From the NCBI GenBank assembly GCA_964494735.1, contig CAZBSD010000013.1, forward strand, positions 1-51,502: a stretch of DNA of 51,502 nt, in the 5' to 3' direction. Positions 1-7,091 of this stretch are shown one piece after another. This stretch comes from PHAA01 sp964494735. GTDB lineage: Bacteria; Bacillota; Syntrophomonadia; Syntrophomonadales; Syntrophomonadaceae. Positions within the stretch are counted from its first letter, which is position 1; every line of letters starts with the position of its first letter. The position numbers and the translations under genes were made by a program. Under the pieces are notes generated by a model. The model had not been told where the DNA came from, made no database searches, and saw only the letters and a program-made list of their open reading frames with translations.

Positions 1-94
1 GTCGGCCGCCTAATATTAAGTACACCGCTATTTTCACCAGAACTGTCAAATATTATGTGGAGTTTTATTTTTTTTACAGGGGCATGGCAAAAAG

Positions 95-125
95 TGAATA
101 AAAGGATATTTTGAGTTATATACTA
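95..125 (+). promoter_or_regulatory. Forespore-type (sigma-G/F-like) promoter of spoVT
   Basis: A -35 element TGAATA (95-100) and a -10 element TATACTA (119-125) are separated by 18 bp. This fits the sigma-G/sigma-F pattern (GNATR, about 18 bp, CATNNTA) with one mismatch in the -10. In Bacillus subtilis spoVT is transcribed by sigma-G, which supports the reading. Bases 1-94 upstream show no gene. Confidence 0.6.
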
Positions 126-185
126 TCACTGAGAAATAAAACAACATTCTTCAAATAAATTGAAAAAAAGGAGGGACAGCTGAGG

Positions 186-749
186 ATGAAAGCAACAGGA
201 ATTGTTCGCCGCATCGATGACTTGGGTCGCGTCGTAATTCCCAAGGAAATCAGAAGAACGCTGCGCATACGCGAGGGAGATCCTTTGGAGATTTTTGTGG
301 ACCGTGAAGGCGAAGTTATTCTAAAAAAATACTCTCCTATTGCCGAGTTGGGTGATTTTGCCAAGGAATACGCAGAATCATTGCATGAGACTACCGGGCA
401 CATCTCGATGATTTCCGACCGTGATGTTATCATAGCGGTTGCCGGCGGTAACAAAAAGGAGTTCCTGAGCAAGCCGGTAGGCAAGCTGTTGGAGCGCGCC
501 CTGGATGAACGCAATACCATCATGATAAATGAGCTCGAGAAGAGCGATGATGAGAACATGCATATTATCCAAAGTGACGATCGTGAGTATACGATTAAAT
601 CCCAAGTTGTTGCGCCGATCGTTACCCAGGGTGATCCTATCGGTGCGGTTATAATCGTGACCAAAGAAGTCGGATCCAAATTAGGAGAGATGGAGGTCAA
701 GCTGGCCGAAACAGCCGCTGGATTTTTGGCTAAACAGATGGAGCAATAA
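186..749 (+). CDS. spoVT: Stage V sporulation protein T, AbrB/SpoVT-family forespore regulator
   Basis: DNA-binding regulator of late forespore gene expression. Residues 1-50 form an AbrB-type swapped-hairpin domain with the signature DDLGRVVIPKEIRR. Residues 55-185 are a GAF-like sensor domain, as in SpoVT proteins. Length is 187 residues, close to the usual 178. The ATG start follows an AAGGAGG site (168-174) with an 11-base spacer. It is monocistronic: a sigma-G-like promoter lies upstream and a terminator downstream, and the next gene has its own extended -10 promoter. The order spoVT-yabM-mazG matches Bacillus. Confidence 0.96.
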   Translation: MKATGIVRRIDDLGRVVIPKEIRRTLRIREGDPLEIFVDREGEVILKKYSPIAELGDFAKEYAESLHETTGHISMISDRDVIIAVAGGNKKEFLSKPVGKLLERALDERNTIMINELEKSDDENMHIIQSDDREYTIKSQVVAPIVTQGDPIGAVIIVTKEVGSKLGEMEVKLAETAAGFLAKQMEQ

Positions 750-764
750 TAGATTGGTTGTCGC

Positions 765-801
765 AAGGCGGTCTTATCTCCCATAAGATCGTCTTTTTTT
801 A
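765..801 (+). terminator. Rho-independent terminator after spoVT
   Basis: A hairpin formed by GGTCTTAT and ATAAGATC, with one imperfect pair and a short CTCCC-type loop, is followed by a run of seven T. It lies 20-50 bases past the spoVT stop. Confidence 0.7.
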
Positions 802-883
802 TTGGGGCCGCTAGACCGGCACCGGCAGGATCGGAGCTGCCACCGTCGCTGCCGTAAAAAAGGGCCGTTGCCAGCAGACATTA

Positions 884-892
884 TGGTATAAT
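884..892 (+). promoter_or_regulatory. Extended -10 promoter of the yabM gene
   Basis: TGG directly precedes TATAAT (887-892), which makes an extended -10. No good -35 lies at 16-18 bp. The start codon at 921 follows about 30 bases downstream. Confidence 0.5.
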
Positions 893-920
893 TAACCTCG
901 TTAAAATGGGGAGGATTGAT

Positions 921-2468
921 ATGGATAGAACGGGGAGTTTCCTGCGCGGGGCCGTTGTGTTAAGCGTAGCTGGGGCGCTGAGCAAAATTCTGGGGGCAAT
1001 CTACCGGATTCCCCTGGCCCGTCTGCTAGGCGGAGAAGGCATGGGCCTCTACCAGATGGCCTACCCCATTTATACCACCATATTGGCCCTGGCTACCGCA
1101 GGCGTACCGGTGGCCATCAGTGTCCTGATATCCCGCAAGGAAACCCAGGGCTATACTGGAGACAGTAAGAAGATCTTGCGCCTCTCCGTGATCATCCTGC
1201 TGGTATTTGGACTGCTGCTAACCGTGTTGGTAATGAAGAGTGCGCGTTTTCTGGCCAACACCGTTTTGCATGAACCGAGGGCTTATTACCCCATCCTGGC
1301 GGTGGCCCCGGCTATCTTCTTCTCCGGTTTGATGTCCGTTTTCCGCGGATATTTCCAGGGCCATCAGTGGATGGTCCCGACTGCCGTCTCCCAAGTCCTG
1401 GAACAGCTCTTCCGGGTGACGGCGGTAATCATCTTCGCATTTATGCTCTTCCCCAAAGGACTGGAATACGCTGCCGCCGGAGCCACATTCGGTGCCGTGG
1501 TGGGCGGGGTGGTGTCGCTGATCGTGCTCAGCATCTTCTATCTGAAATTCAACAAGACCCAGGAGGCCAGACCTGGACAGCTTCTTTACAGCGGCGAGGG
1601 ATCCTGGCAGATGGCCAAGGATCTGGTAAAGCTGGCGGTCCCGGTATCCTTCGGGGCGGTGGTCCTGCCTCTGGTACAGGTCCTCGACGCGATAATTGTG
1701 CCCGGGCGGCTGATGGCGATCCAGTATACTACCTCCCAGGCTACCGAGTTATACGGGCAATTGTCAGGCATGGCCGCTATCCTAATCAGTCTGCCGACTA
1801 TCTTCACTATCAGCATCGCCACCAGCCTGGTTCCGGCCATAAGTGAGGCCCGGGCCCAAAACGATAAGCTTCTGCTCAACAACCGCATCAATTACAGCCT
1901 GCGGGCGGGTATGATAATCTCCTTCCCCTGCGCAGCCGGGTTGTACGTTTTGGCCTGGCAGATATGCGACCTGCTCTATGCGACACCGGAAGCCGGCATT
2001 CCCCTGGAAGTCCTGGCTTTCTCCACCATCGCCCTGGCTGCGTTTCAGCTCAGCAGTGCAGGGCTGCAGGGCATTGGGCGGCCTGAGATAGCCATGCGCC
2101 ACCTGGTCCTGACCGGGGCTTTGAAGACTGTTTTTAACTATACTTTGACGGCCGTTCCCATGTTGAACATCCAGGGTGCGGCCTTAGGGACACTGGCTGC
2201 TTTTACAATCGGGTCATTAATGAATATCTACTCGCTAAAATCCCATACCGGGGTTCAATATGAAGTGGGGCGGCTCCTCAAACTGACATCTATAACTATC
2301 ATCATGGGAATCAGTGTAAAGGTCGGCTACGGTTTCCTGGTAGCGGGAGGATTAACGTCCAACTGGGCTACCCTATTGGCAATAGTCATCGGCGTTTTGG
2401 TATATGGAGCGCTCTTATTCTTATTCAGGGAATTTGATCTGGAAATTATGAAGAAGGTAATGAAATAG
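921..2468 (+). CDS. yabM: SpoVB/YabM-type polysaccharide flippase (MOP superfamily)
   Basis: Multi-pass membrane transporter of the Polysacc_synt/MATE-like (MOP) superfamily, which flips lipid-linked glycans across the membrane. The N-terminus has the motif SKILGAIYRIPLARLLG typical of SpoVB-like proteins, and about 14 hydrophobic segments span the 515 residues. An ATG at 906 is in frame, but the GGGGAGG site at 908-914 is correctly spaced only for the ATG at 921, so 921 is used. Its place between spoVT and mazG is that of B. subtilis yabM. The substrate cannot be told from sequence; a sporulation or peptidoglycan role is inferred from the family. Confidence 0.88.
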   Translation: MDRTGSFLRGAVVLSVAGALSKILGAIYRIPLARLLGGEGMGLYQMAYPIYTTILALATAGVPVAISVLISRKETQGYTGDSKKILRLSVIILLVFGLLLTVLVMKSARFLANTVLHEPRAYYPILAVAPAIFFSGLMSVFRGYFQGHQWMVPTAVSQVLEQLFRVTAVIIFAFMLFPKGLEYAAAGATFGAVVGGVVSLIVLSIFYLKFNKTQEARPGQLLYSGEGSWQMAKDLVKLAVPVSFGAVVLPLVQVLDAIIVPGRLMAIQYTTSQATELYGQLSGMAAILISLPTIFTISIATSLVPAISEARAQNDKLLLNNRINYSLRAGMIISFPCAAGLYVLAWQICDLLYATPEAGIPLEVLAFSTIALAAFQLSSAGLQGIGRPEIAMRHLVLTGALKTVFNYTLTAVPMLNIQGAALGTLAAFTIGSLMNIYSLKSHTGVQYEVGRLLKLTSITIIMGISVKVGYGFLVAGGLTSNWATLLAIVIGVLVYGALLFLFREFDLEIMKKVMK

Positions 2469-2535
2469 GCAGAGGCAGGCCGGGTGGTGGCGAGACGGGG
2501 CCCCCATTTTTAGAAAACGACGTCAGGAGGAGTAG

Positions 2536-3306
2536 ATGATGAGCAGACCAGCGGCGGCGTTAGAGGAACTGCTGCAAATACAGAAGAGACTGCTGGCTCC
2601 AGGTGGCTGCCCGTGGGACCGGGAGCAGAATCACCAGTCTTTGGTGCGTTATCTGATCGAAGAGACCTATGAGGTTATCGAAGCGATCGAACAAGGTGAC
2701 ATGCATAAACTGCAGGAGGAGTTGGGAGACTTATTATTGCAGGTGGTCTTTCATGCCGCGCTGGCGGAAGAAAACGGGGCTTTCGATTTTTCTGACCTGA
2801 CCAGAACGGTCAGCCAGAAGATGATCAATCGTCACCCCCATGTTTTCGGTTCCATGTCGCTCAAGACCAGTGATGATGTCCTGGATAACTGGGAGACTTT
2901 CAAACGGCGGGAAGGAAAAAAGTATCTTCTCGATGGTATACCCAAATCCTTGCCAGCGTTGATGCGGGCGGAAAAGATTCAAGAGAAGTTAAGCCGGGTG
3001 GGATATGATTGGCCCGATGTCACAGGTGCTTTGGACAAGCTGCAGGAGGAAATCGGGGAATTGGCAGAAGCTGAAACGAGCCAAGCCATCACTGAAGAAA
3101 TGGGTGACATCCTTTTTGCCATGGTCAATGTTGCCCGATTCAAAAAGGTGGAAGTGGAGCAGGCTCTGCAGTTCACCAATGACAAGGTAAGCAGGAGATT
3201 CAGATACATTGAGGATGTTGTGGCCGGGCGGGGGCAGAGCCTGGACCAAGTGACCCTGGAGGATATGGATGCTATTTGGGATGAATCCAAAGCCAAGGGC
3301 CTTTGA
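2536..3306 (+). CDS. mazG: MazG nucleoside triphosphate pyrophosphohydrolase
   Basis: Hydrolyses (d)NTPs to monophosphates and pyrophosphate, cleaning aberrant nucleotides from the pool. Two MazG modules are visible. The N-terminal one has GGCPWD (residues 23-28) and the metal-binding EETYE (42-46) and EELGD (61-65) motifs. The C-terminal one has EEIGEL and EEMGD. At 256 residues it is the stand-alone form: the Bacillus homologue YabN carries an extra N-terminal tetrapyrrole-methylase domain that is absent here. An AGGAGG site at 2525-2530 serves ATG 2536 or ATG 2539. HU follows 108 bases downstream. Confidence 0.95.
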   Translation: MMSRPAAALEELLQIQKRLLAPGGCPWDREQNHQSLVRYLIEETYEVIEAIEQGDMHKLQEELGDLLLQVVFHAALAEENGAFDFSDLTRTVSQKMINRHPHVFGSMSLKTSDDVLDNWETFKRREGKKYLLDGIPKSLPALMRAEKIQEKLSRVGYDWPDVTGALDKLQEEIGELAEAETSQAITEEMGDILFAMVNVARFKKVEVEQALQFTNDKVSRRFRYIEDVVAGRGQSLDQVTLEDMDAIWDESKAKGL

Positions 3307-3414
3307 TATTACAGAAAAAGGAATATAGACATAGAAATTTCCATTCCTAAAAAAGGAATAACGGTGAGGAGGGCGAATAGCCATATTATACTTACGAATA
3401 TAAGGAGGGATAGC

Positions 3415-3690
3415 TTGAATAAGACGGAGTTGATTGGAGAAGTAGCGGGTAAAGCCAATATCACCAAAAGGGATGCCGAGAAAGTGTTCAACGCATTTCT
3501 GGAAACGGTAGAGGAGGTCCTCAAAGCTGGCGATAAGATTCAACTGGTAGGTTTCGGTACCTTTGAGGTTAGGACCCGTCAAGCGCGCAAAGGTAGAAAT
3601 CCCCAGACCGGAGTTGAGATCGATATCCCTGCTGCTCAGGTACCGGCGTTCAAACCGGGCAAAACTCTAAAAGATGCCATAGAAGCATAG
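3415..3690 (+). CDS. hup: HU-type nucleoid DNA-binding protein
   Basis: Histone-like HU protein that bends and compacts DNA as a dimer. The 91 residues begin MNKTELIGEVA and include the FGTFEVR core and the beta-arm with RNPQTG, whose proline intercalates into DNA. The start is a TTG preceded by AAGGAGG (3402-3408) with a six-base spacer; an in-frame GTG further upstream would add a non-HU extension. The S4-domain gene follows after a single base, so the two are probably translated together. HU is not at this position in Bacillus. Confidence 0.95.
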   Translation: MNKTELIGEVAGKANITKRDAEKVFNAFLETVEEVLKAGDKIQLVGFGTFEVRTRQARKGRNPQTGVEIDIPAAQVPAFKPGKTLKDAIEA

Positions 3691-3691
3691 A

Positions 3692-3934
3692 ATGCGTCTG
3701 GATAAGTTTCTAAAAGTAAGCAGGATCATCAAGAGGCGAACCGTCGCCAAGGATTTCGCTGAAAACGAAAGAGTAATGGTTAACGGCAAGATTGCCAAAC
3801 CCTCAACGGAAGTAAAGGTTGGTGACGTCATCTCTCTGCGGGCAGGAGTACGTCAATCATCCTACCAGATCCTCAGGCTGGCTGACAATGTAAAGACGGC
3901 TGAAGCCAAGGATTTGTATAAAACCATCGAATAG
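3692..3934 (+). CDS. rlbA: S4-domain RNA-binding protein, YabO/RlbA (Hsp15-like)
   Basis: An 80-residue protein made almost entirely of an S4 RNA-binding fold (MRLDKFLKVSRIIKRR, then VMVNGKIAKPSTEVKVGD). Homologues bind ribosomal RNA and are linked to recycling of stalled 50S subunits. It starts one base after the HU stop with no strong ribosome-binding site of its own, so translational coupling is likely. The gene is B. subtilis yabO by position (mazG side upstream, yabP downstream). Two terminators close the unit. Confidence 0.92.
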   Translation: MRLDKFLKVSRIIKRRTVAKDFAENERVMVNGKIAKPSTEVKVGDVISLRAGVRQSSYQILRLADNVKTAEAKDLYKTIE

Positions 3935-3935
3935 T

Positions 3936-3965
3936 ACGTCCTGTAGTCACAGGACGTTTTTTTTG
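3936..3965 (+). terminator. Rho-independent terminator after rlbA
   Basis: A perfect nine-pair stem ACGTCCTGT/ACAGGACGT (3936-3944 with 3949-3957) has a four-base loop and is followed by a T run. Confidence 0.9.
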
Positions 3966-3979
3966 TTTAGAGCGTGGTG

Positions 3980-4007
3980 AGCAGTCGATTAAGACTGCTT
4001 TTTTTTA
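3980..4007 (+). terminator. Second tandem terminator after rlbA
   Basis: The stem AGCAGTC with GACTGCT and a short GATTAA-type loop is followed by eight T. It backs up the previous terminator and insulates the sporulation genes downstream. Confidence 0.8.
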
Positions 4008-4040
4008 TGAGGTACCGATTGCTAAGGTAGGTAAGAATAG

Positions 4041-4070
4041 TCATAAAAACCGCTGCCTCACGCATACTCT
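4041..4070 (+). promoter_or_regulatory. Mother-cell sigma-E-like promoter of yabPQ
   Basis: TCATAAA (4041-4047) and CATACTCT (4063-4070) are 15 bp apart. They resemble the sigma-E consensus (TCATATT, about 14 bp, CATACANT). B. subtilis yabP and yabQ are sigma-E dependent, which agrees with this reading. The match is partial. Confidence 0.5.
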
Positions 4071-4108
4071 GTAGAGATTAAATAATGCTTATGAAGGAGG
4101 ATCATAAA

Positions 4109-4378
4109 ATGACCGACCATTCTCTGACCATGGACAATCGGCACAACATGCAGCTAAGCGGTATTACTAAAGTGATAGCCTTTGACGAAGAAGAGATAGT
4201 GCTGGAAACCTCGCAAGGATATCTCACCATTAATGGTGCTGATATGCATATAACTATGCTGAACCTTGATCAGGGGCAGGTAGCTATACAAGGAAACATC
4301 AACAATTTGGGTTACAAGGCCCAAGGGACTGACCTGAAATCAAAGGGGAAAAACGTACTGAACCGTCTGCTTAAATAG
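4109..4378 (+). CDS. yabP: Sporulation protein YabP
   Basis: An 89-residue member of the YabP/YqfC family, small sporulation proteins made in the mother cell and needed for normal spore cortex or coat formation in B. subtilis. Family features seen are the N-terminal HSLTMDNRHNMQLSGI and the beta-rich core with ETSQGYLTINGADMHI. Two upstream in-frame ATGs exist, but AAGGAGG at 4094-4100 is spaced eight bases from ATG 4109, so that start is used. It is followed 14 bases later by yabQ, as in Bacillus. Confidence 0.94.
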   Translation: MTDHSLTMDNRHNMQLSGITKVIAFDEEEIVLETSQGYLTINGADMHITMLNLDQGQVAIQGNINNLGYKAQGTDLKSKGKNVLNRLLK

Positions 4379-4392
4379 GGAGGTTGCTGAGC

Positions 4393-4815
4393 TTGGGGCC
4401 ACTTGCCCAAATCGAAGCTTTTGTGTTGACATCCATACTGGGTTTTGTTGCGGGGTTTATATTTGATTACTATCAGGCGATCATAAGAGGAATCAGGATA
4501 AAACGAGGCCCACAGTATTTGTTGGACTTCACAGTATGGATCTTTATGATCCTGATGGTAGGATTAGCCTTGCTGCTGATCAACCAGGGGGAGATCCGGG
4601 CTTATGTTTTCATCGCTCTGCTGGCGGGGGCAATAATTTACTTCAGGTATATGTCCCGATTTATACGTCAACCGGTGGATTTATTGGGCAAGGCTACCGC
4701 CCATTGGCTGCGGTTGCTGTGGCGAAGCGTTATTATACCCTTCCAACAGGTCCGGTCCTGGTTAAAAGCATGGTATCAGCAGAGACATGAGCAACCAGAA
4801 GAGAAGGAGCAATAG
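4393..4815 (+). CDS. yabQ: Spore cortex biosynthesis protein YabQ
   Basis: A 140-residue membrane protein with three to four hydrophobic segments (about residues 5-27, 40-62 and 65-85) and a basic, glutamate-rich tail. It fits the YabQ family, required for cortex formation at the forespore outer membrane. The start is TTG 4393, nine bases after GGGAGG (4378-4383); an earlier TTG at 4384 abuts that site and is unlikely. The operon partner is yabP. In Bacillus divIC follows directly; here a small HTH gene intervenes. Confidence 0.88.
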   Translation: MGPLAQIEAFVLTSILGFVAGFIFDYYQAIIRGIRIKRGPQYLLDFTVWIFMILMVGLALLLINQGEIRAYVFIALLAGAIIYFRYMSRFIRQPVDLLGKATAHWLRLLWRSVIIPFQQVRSWLKAWYQQRHEQPEEKEQ

Positions 4816-4884
4816 GTCAAGCCACCGATCCTTAATCTGATTGGATAACGATAAACCCTGCGCCCAAAAAGATGTATAATAATT

Positions 4885-4916
4885 TTGTCCACATATTGTG
4901 GAAAATATGTGGATAG
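4885..4916 (+). promoter_or_regulatory. DnaA-box-like cluster / inverted repeat before HTH-divIC
   Basis: Three nine-base DnaA-box-like words lie within 32 bp: TTGTCCACA on plus (4885-4893, one mismatch to TTWTNCACA), TTTTCCACA on minus (4897-4905, full match) and CTATCCACA on minus (4908-4916, one mismatch). They overlap a nine-base inverted repeat CCACATATT/AATATGTGG (4889-4897 with 4904-4912). A TATAAT (4875-4880) sits immediately upstream. Either DnaA or a palindrome-binding repressor could act here. Confidence 0.45.
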
Positions 4917-4931
4917 TTTATAGTAAATACC

Positions 4932-5174
4932 ATGCAGGTTGAGATAAGGGGAGCGGAGAGACTAAGTTTCAGGGAAAGACAAGTGGTGGTCCTCAAGGAG
5001 ATGGGGAAGAGCAGTGCCGAGATCTGCCGGACCCTGAATATTACCGCCAGTACTGTCGCCACCCTGTACAATCGTGCCCGCAGCAAGGGTTACGAAGTCG
5101 TCATCGTGCTCCCCGGCGATACTCTGGGGATTTTCGGTGGAGAGGACGAGGATATTGCGGCTGAAACCGAATAA
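4932..5174 (+). CDS. Small sigma-70 region-4/LuxR-type HTH protein
   Basis: An 80-residue protein not recognised as a named gene. Residues 11-53 (starting LSFRERQVVVLKEMGKSS) form a helix-turn-helix resembling sigma-factor region 4 or the LuxR C-terminal domain. The tail (54-80) is hydrophobic, then very acidic. There is no obvious Shine-Dalgarno site before the ATG. Its 3' end overlaps the proposed divIC start by 20 bases, implying coupled expression with a division gene. A DnaA-box-like palindromic cluster lies 16 bases upstream of the start. It may be a DNA-binding regulator; target and sensing role are unknown. Confidence 0.7.
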   Translation: MQVEIRGAERLSFRERQVVVLKEMGKSSAEICRTLNITASTVATLYNRARSKGYEVVIVLPGDTLGIFGGEDEDIAAETE

Positions 5175-5439
5175 GCGCTTCCGGGTGGTGATGATCGGGG
5201 TATTGGGGGCGGTATTATTGTTTACGATCATACCCAGAGCGGTTACGATACACCAATTATCAACCCGAAAAAGAGAGCTGATCCTGGAGAAGCAAAAGCT
5301 GGCCCTTGCCAATGAAGAGTACCGACAATCTCTGGCGGAGGTCGAATCCCCCTTCGGTGTCGAACGGATAGCCAGGGAACAACTGGGTATGGTCAAAAAT
5401 GGTGAGAGAACAGTCATAAGAGTAATCCCCGGCGAGTGA
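5155..5439 (+). CDS. divIC: Septum formation initiator DivIC/FtsB family
   Basis: Bitopic division protein that joins FtsL and DivIB at the septum. It has a short basic cytoplasmic head, one transmembrane segment (about residues 11-30), a coiled coil (STRKRELILEKQKLALANEE) and the family's distal motif SPFGVERIAREQLGMVK. At about 94 residues it is shorter than B. subtilis DivIC (125) because of a small head. The start is placed at TTG 5155, following GAGG and overlapping the HTH gene; longer in-frame extensions upstream look like read-through of the HTH gene region. The position yabQ...divIC-yabR is conserved. Confidence 0.85.
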   Translation: MRLKPNKRFRVVMIGVLGAVLLFTIIPRAVTIHQLSTRKRELILEKQKLALANEEYRQSLAEVESPFGVERIAREQLGMVKNGERTVIRVIPGE

Positions 5440-5452
5440 TTGCGATTGCTGG

Positions 5453-5481
5453 TTGACTACTTCCTATCCATACAATAAAAT
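5453..5481 (+). promoter_or_regulatory. Sigma-A promoter of yabR
   Basis: TTGACT (5453-5458), 17 bp, TAAAAT (5476-5481). It stands 36 bases before the yabR start codon. Confidence 0.75.
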
Positions 5482-5516
5482 AGGAATAGTACGATTTGAG
5501 GGGGATCTTAACATCT

Positions 5517-5969
5517 ATGCCAACTGAACAAACTAATATCGCACCCGGTGATATTATAGAAGGAAAGGTCCAGGGTATAACCAACTTTGGGGCCTTTATC
5601 GAGTTGCCGGGGGGTCTGGTGGGTCTGGTCCACATCTCGGAGATTGCCGACACTTATGTAAAAGACGTTAAAGACTTTGTTAAAGAAGGCGACAGCGTCA
5701 AAGTCAAGGTGCTGAATGTGGCTGGGAAGAAAATAGGATTGTCTATCAAGCAAACCCTGCCACCCAAGGTAGTACCGCCGAGGGTAGGACGGCCGGAGGT
5801 CAAGCCGGAGACGTTCCGACGGGAAAGCAGAAGCAATTTTAGTCCCAAACGGAACGATACACCAGCTAGTTTGGATGATAAGATTGCCCGTTTTCTGAAG
5901 GAAAGTGATGAAAGGATGCAACCCCTCAAAAATAAGGTTGATACCAGGAAAAGGTCCAGGAACTATTGA
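5517..5969 (+). CDS. yabR: S1-domain RNA-binding protein YabR
   Basis: A 150-residue general-stress-type RNA-binding protein. Residues 8-78 are an S1 OB-fold (GDIIEGKVQGITNFGAFIEL, LVGLVHISEI, GKKIGLSIKQ). The rest is a basic, low-complexity, proline- and arginine-rich tail, as in Bacillus YabR. ATG 5517 follows GAGGGG (about 5499-5504). It has its own sigma-A promoter and a strong terminator, so it is a single-gene unit. Related proteins associate with ribosomes or RNA; the exact role is not known. Confidence 0.9.
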   Translation: MPTEQTNIAPGDIIEGKVQGITNFGAFIELPGGLVGLVHISEIADTYVKDVKDFVKEGDSVKVKVLNVAGKKIGLSIKQTLPPKVVPPRVGRPEVKPETFRRESRSNFSPKRNDTPASLDDKIARFLKESDERMQPLKNKVDTRKRSRNY

Positions 5970-5979
5970 TAATTGCATA

Positions 5980-6011
5980 AAAGCACTTCTTCGGAAGTGC
6001 TTTATTTTTTA
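5980..6011 (+). terminator. Rho-independent terminator after yabR
   Basis: A ten-pair stem AAAGCACTTC/GAAGTGCTTT closed by a UUCG-type tetraloop is followed by ATTTTTT. Confidence 0.93.
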
Positions 6012-6115
6012 TGAGGACAATTATGAACATGGTTCCGGGTCAGGTGGATTGAAGGGGTCGTGGCTGTGACCGCCGGTTATGATAAACAATACGGCCAAAT
6101 TGAAATTAAGTAGGG

Positions 6116-7000
6116 ATGCATATGTGTTATGGAGCCATCGACATCGGGACCAATTCCTGCCGCTTGCTCATCGCTGAACCAGGTCCGGCGTCCGGGCTTA
6201 ATACCCTTGCCCGGGAACTCCAGACCACCCGCATCGGTTCGGGGGTGAATGTCAATAAAAAGATAAACCGGGACGCGATGGACAAGACCCTGGATTGCCT
6301 GGGCTGGTTTGCCAACCTGCTGAGAGATAATCAGGTGGAGTCATACCGGGTGGTAGCCACCAGTGCAGTAAGGGAGGCAAACAACCGCCAGGAATTTATC
6401 GAGCGGGTTCAAGCCGAGATAGGTATGGCGGTAGAGGTCATCAGCGGCGACCAGGAAGCAACGCTTGGCTATATGGGTGTAGAGAGGGGATTGCCCGATA
6501 TCATCTCACCGCTGGTAGTTGACCTGGGGGGTGGGAGCTGTGAGTTTGTATGTATAGATGTAGGTTTGCAGTTGTCTTTGCCAATCGGTGCGGTGCGGGC
6601 ATGGGAAGCCGACATGCCGGCTGCTCAGATCATTCAATCCCTGCAGTTATTGCCGAGTTGGCAGAACGGGATGAGTTGGGCCGGTCATCCCCTGGTATTT
6701 GCGGGGGGCACTGCCAGCAGTCTGGTCGCCATAAAAAAGGGCTTGCCCGAATACCGGACCGAATTGGTACATGGCGAGATGTTGACCCGGCAGGATGTAT
6801 CTGATTTGTATAACCTTTTGGAAGCGTTGCCGCTGCAACTGCGCCGGCGGTTACCCGGTCTGCAGCCGGAGCGGGCCGACATAATCAATAAGGGGGCCCT
6901 GATCGTTAAGCTGGTCATGGAACTCATCGGTGCTGAACGCATGTTGGTGAGTGAAAGCGATATCCTGGATGGGATCATATGGAACCTAATTGAAGGATAA
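6116..7000 (+). CDS. ppx: Ppx/GppA-family exopolyphosphatase / pppGpp phosphohydrolase
   Basis: Member of the ASKHA-fold Ppx/GppA phosphatases, which trim polyphosphate or convert pppGpp to ppGpp. The phosphate-1 loop DIGTNS is at residues 9-14, and the phosphate-2 loop with DLGGGSCE is near residues 135-142. At 294 residues it is the short two-domain form lacking the C-terminal HD domain of E. coli Ppx. ATG 6116 or ATG 6122 could be used. It sits alone between terminators, ahead of the oppositely oriented carbonic anhydrase. Polyphosphate and pppGpp specificity cannot be separated by eye. Confidence 0.88.
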   Translation: MHMCYGAIDIGTNSCRLLIAEPGPASGLNTLARELQTTRIGSGVNVNKKINRDAMDKTLDCLGWFANLLRDNQVESYRVVATSAVREANNRQEFIERVQAEIGMAVEVISGDQEATLGYMGVERGLPDIISPLVVDLGGGSCEFVCIDVGLQLSLPIGAVRAWEADMPAAQIIQSLQLLPSWQNGMSWAGHPLVFAGGTASSLVAIKKGLPEYRTELVHGEMLTRQDVSDLYNLLEALPLQLRRRLPGLQPERADIINKGALIVKLVMELIGAERMLVSESDILDGIIWNLIEG

Positions 7001-7013
7001 TAATAATGATCAG

Positions 7014-7062
7014 TAAGAGCCACGGAGAAGCGCAATGTATCTCTGTGGCTCTTGCTATTTTA
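7014..7062. terminator. Bidirectional terminator between ppx and carbonic anhydrase
   Basis: The stem AAGAGCCACGGAGA pairs with TCTCTGTGGCTCTT around a loop of about eight bases, with one wobble pair. A T-rich stretch follows on plus. The convergent gene on minus ends 30 bases away, so it may serve both. Confidence 0.75.
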
Positions 7063-7091
7063 GGTATTTACTTGGTGGGATGGTGATCCAA

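Noticed and set aside
116..784. 222-codon minus-strand frame over spoVT
   Set aside because: It is antisense to a well-supported gene and includes the spoVT promoter and terminator. Its composition is unnatural.
3303..3329. Possible promoter TTGATA-15-TATAGA before hup
   Set aside because: The spacer is too short and the -10 weak. A nearby ATTCCT/AGGAAT repeat does not resolve it, so it is not listed as a feature.
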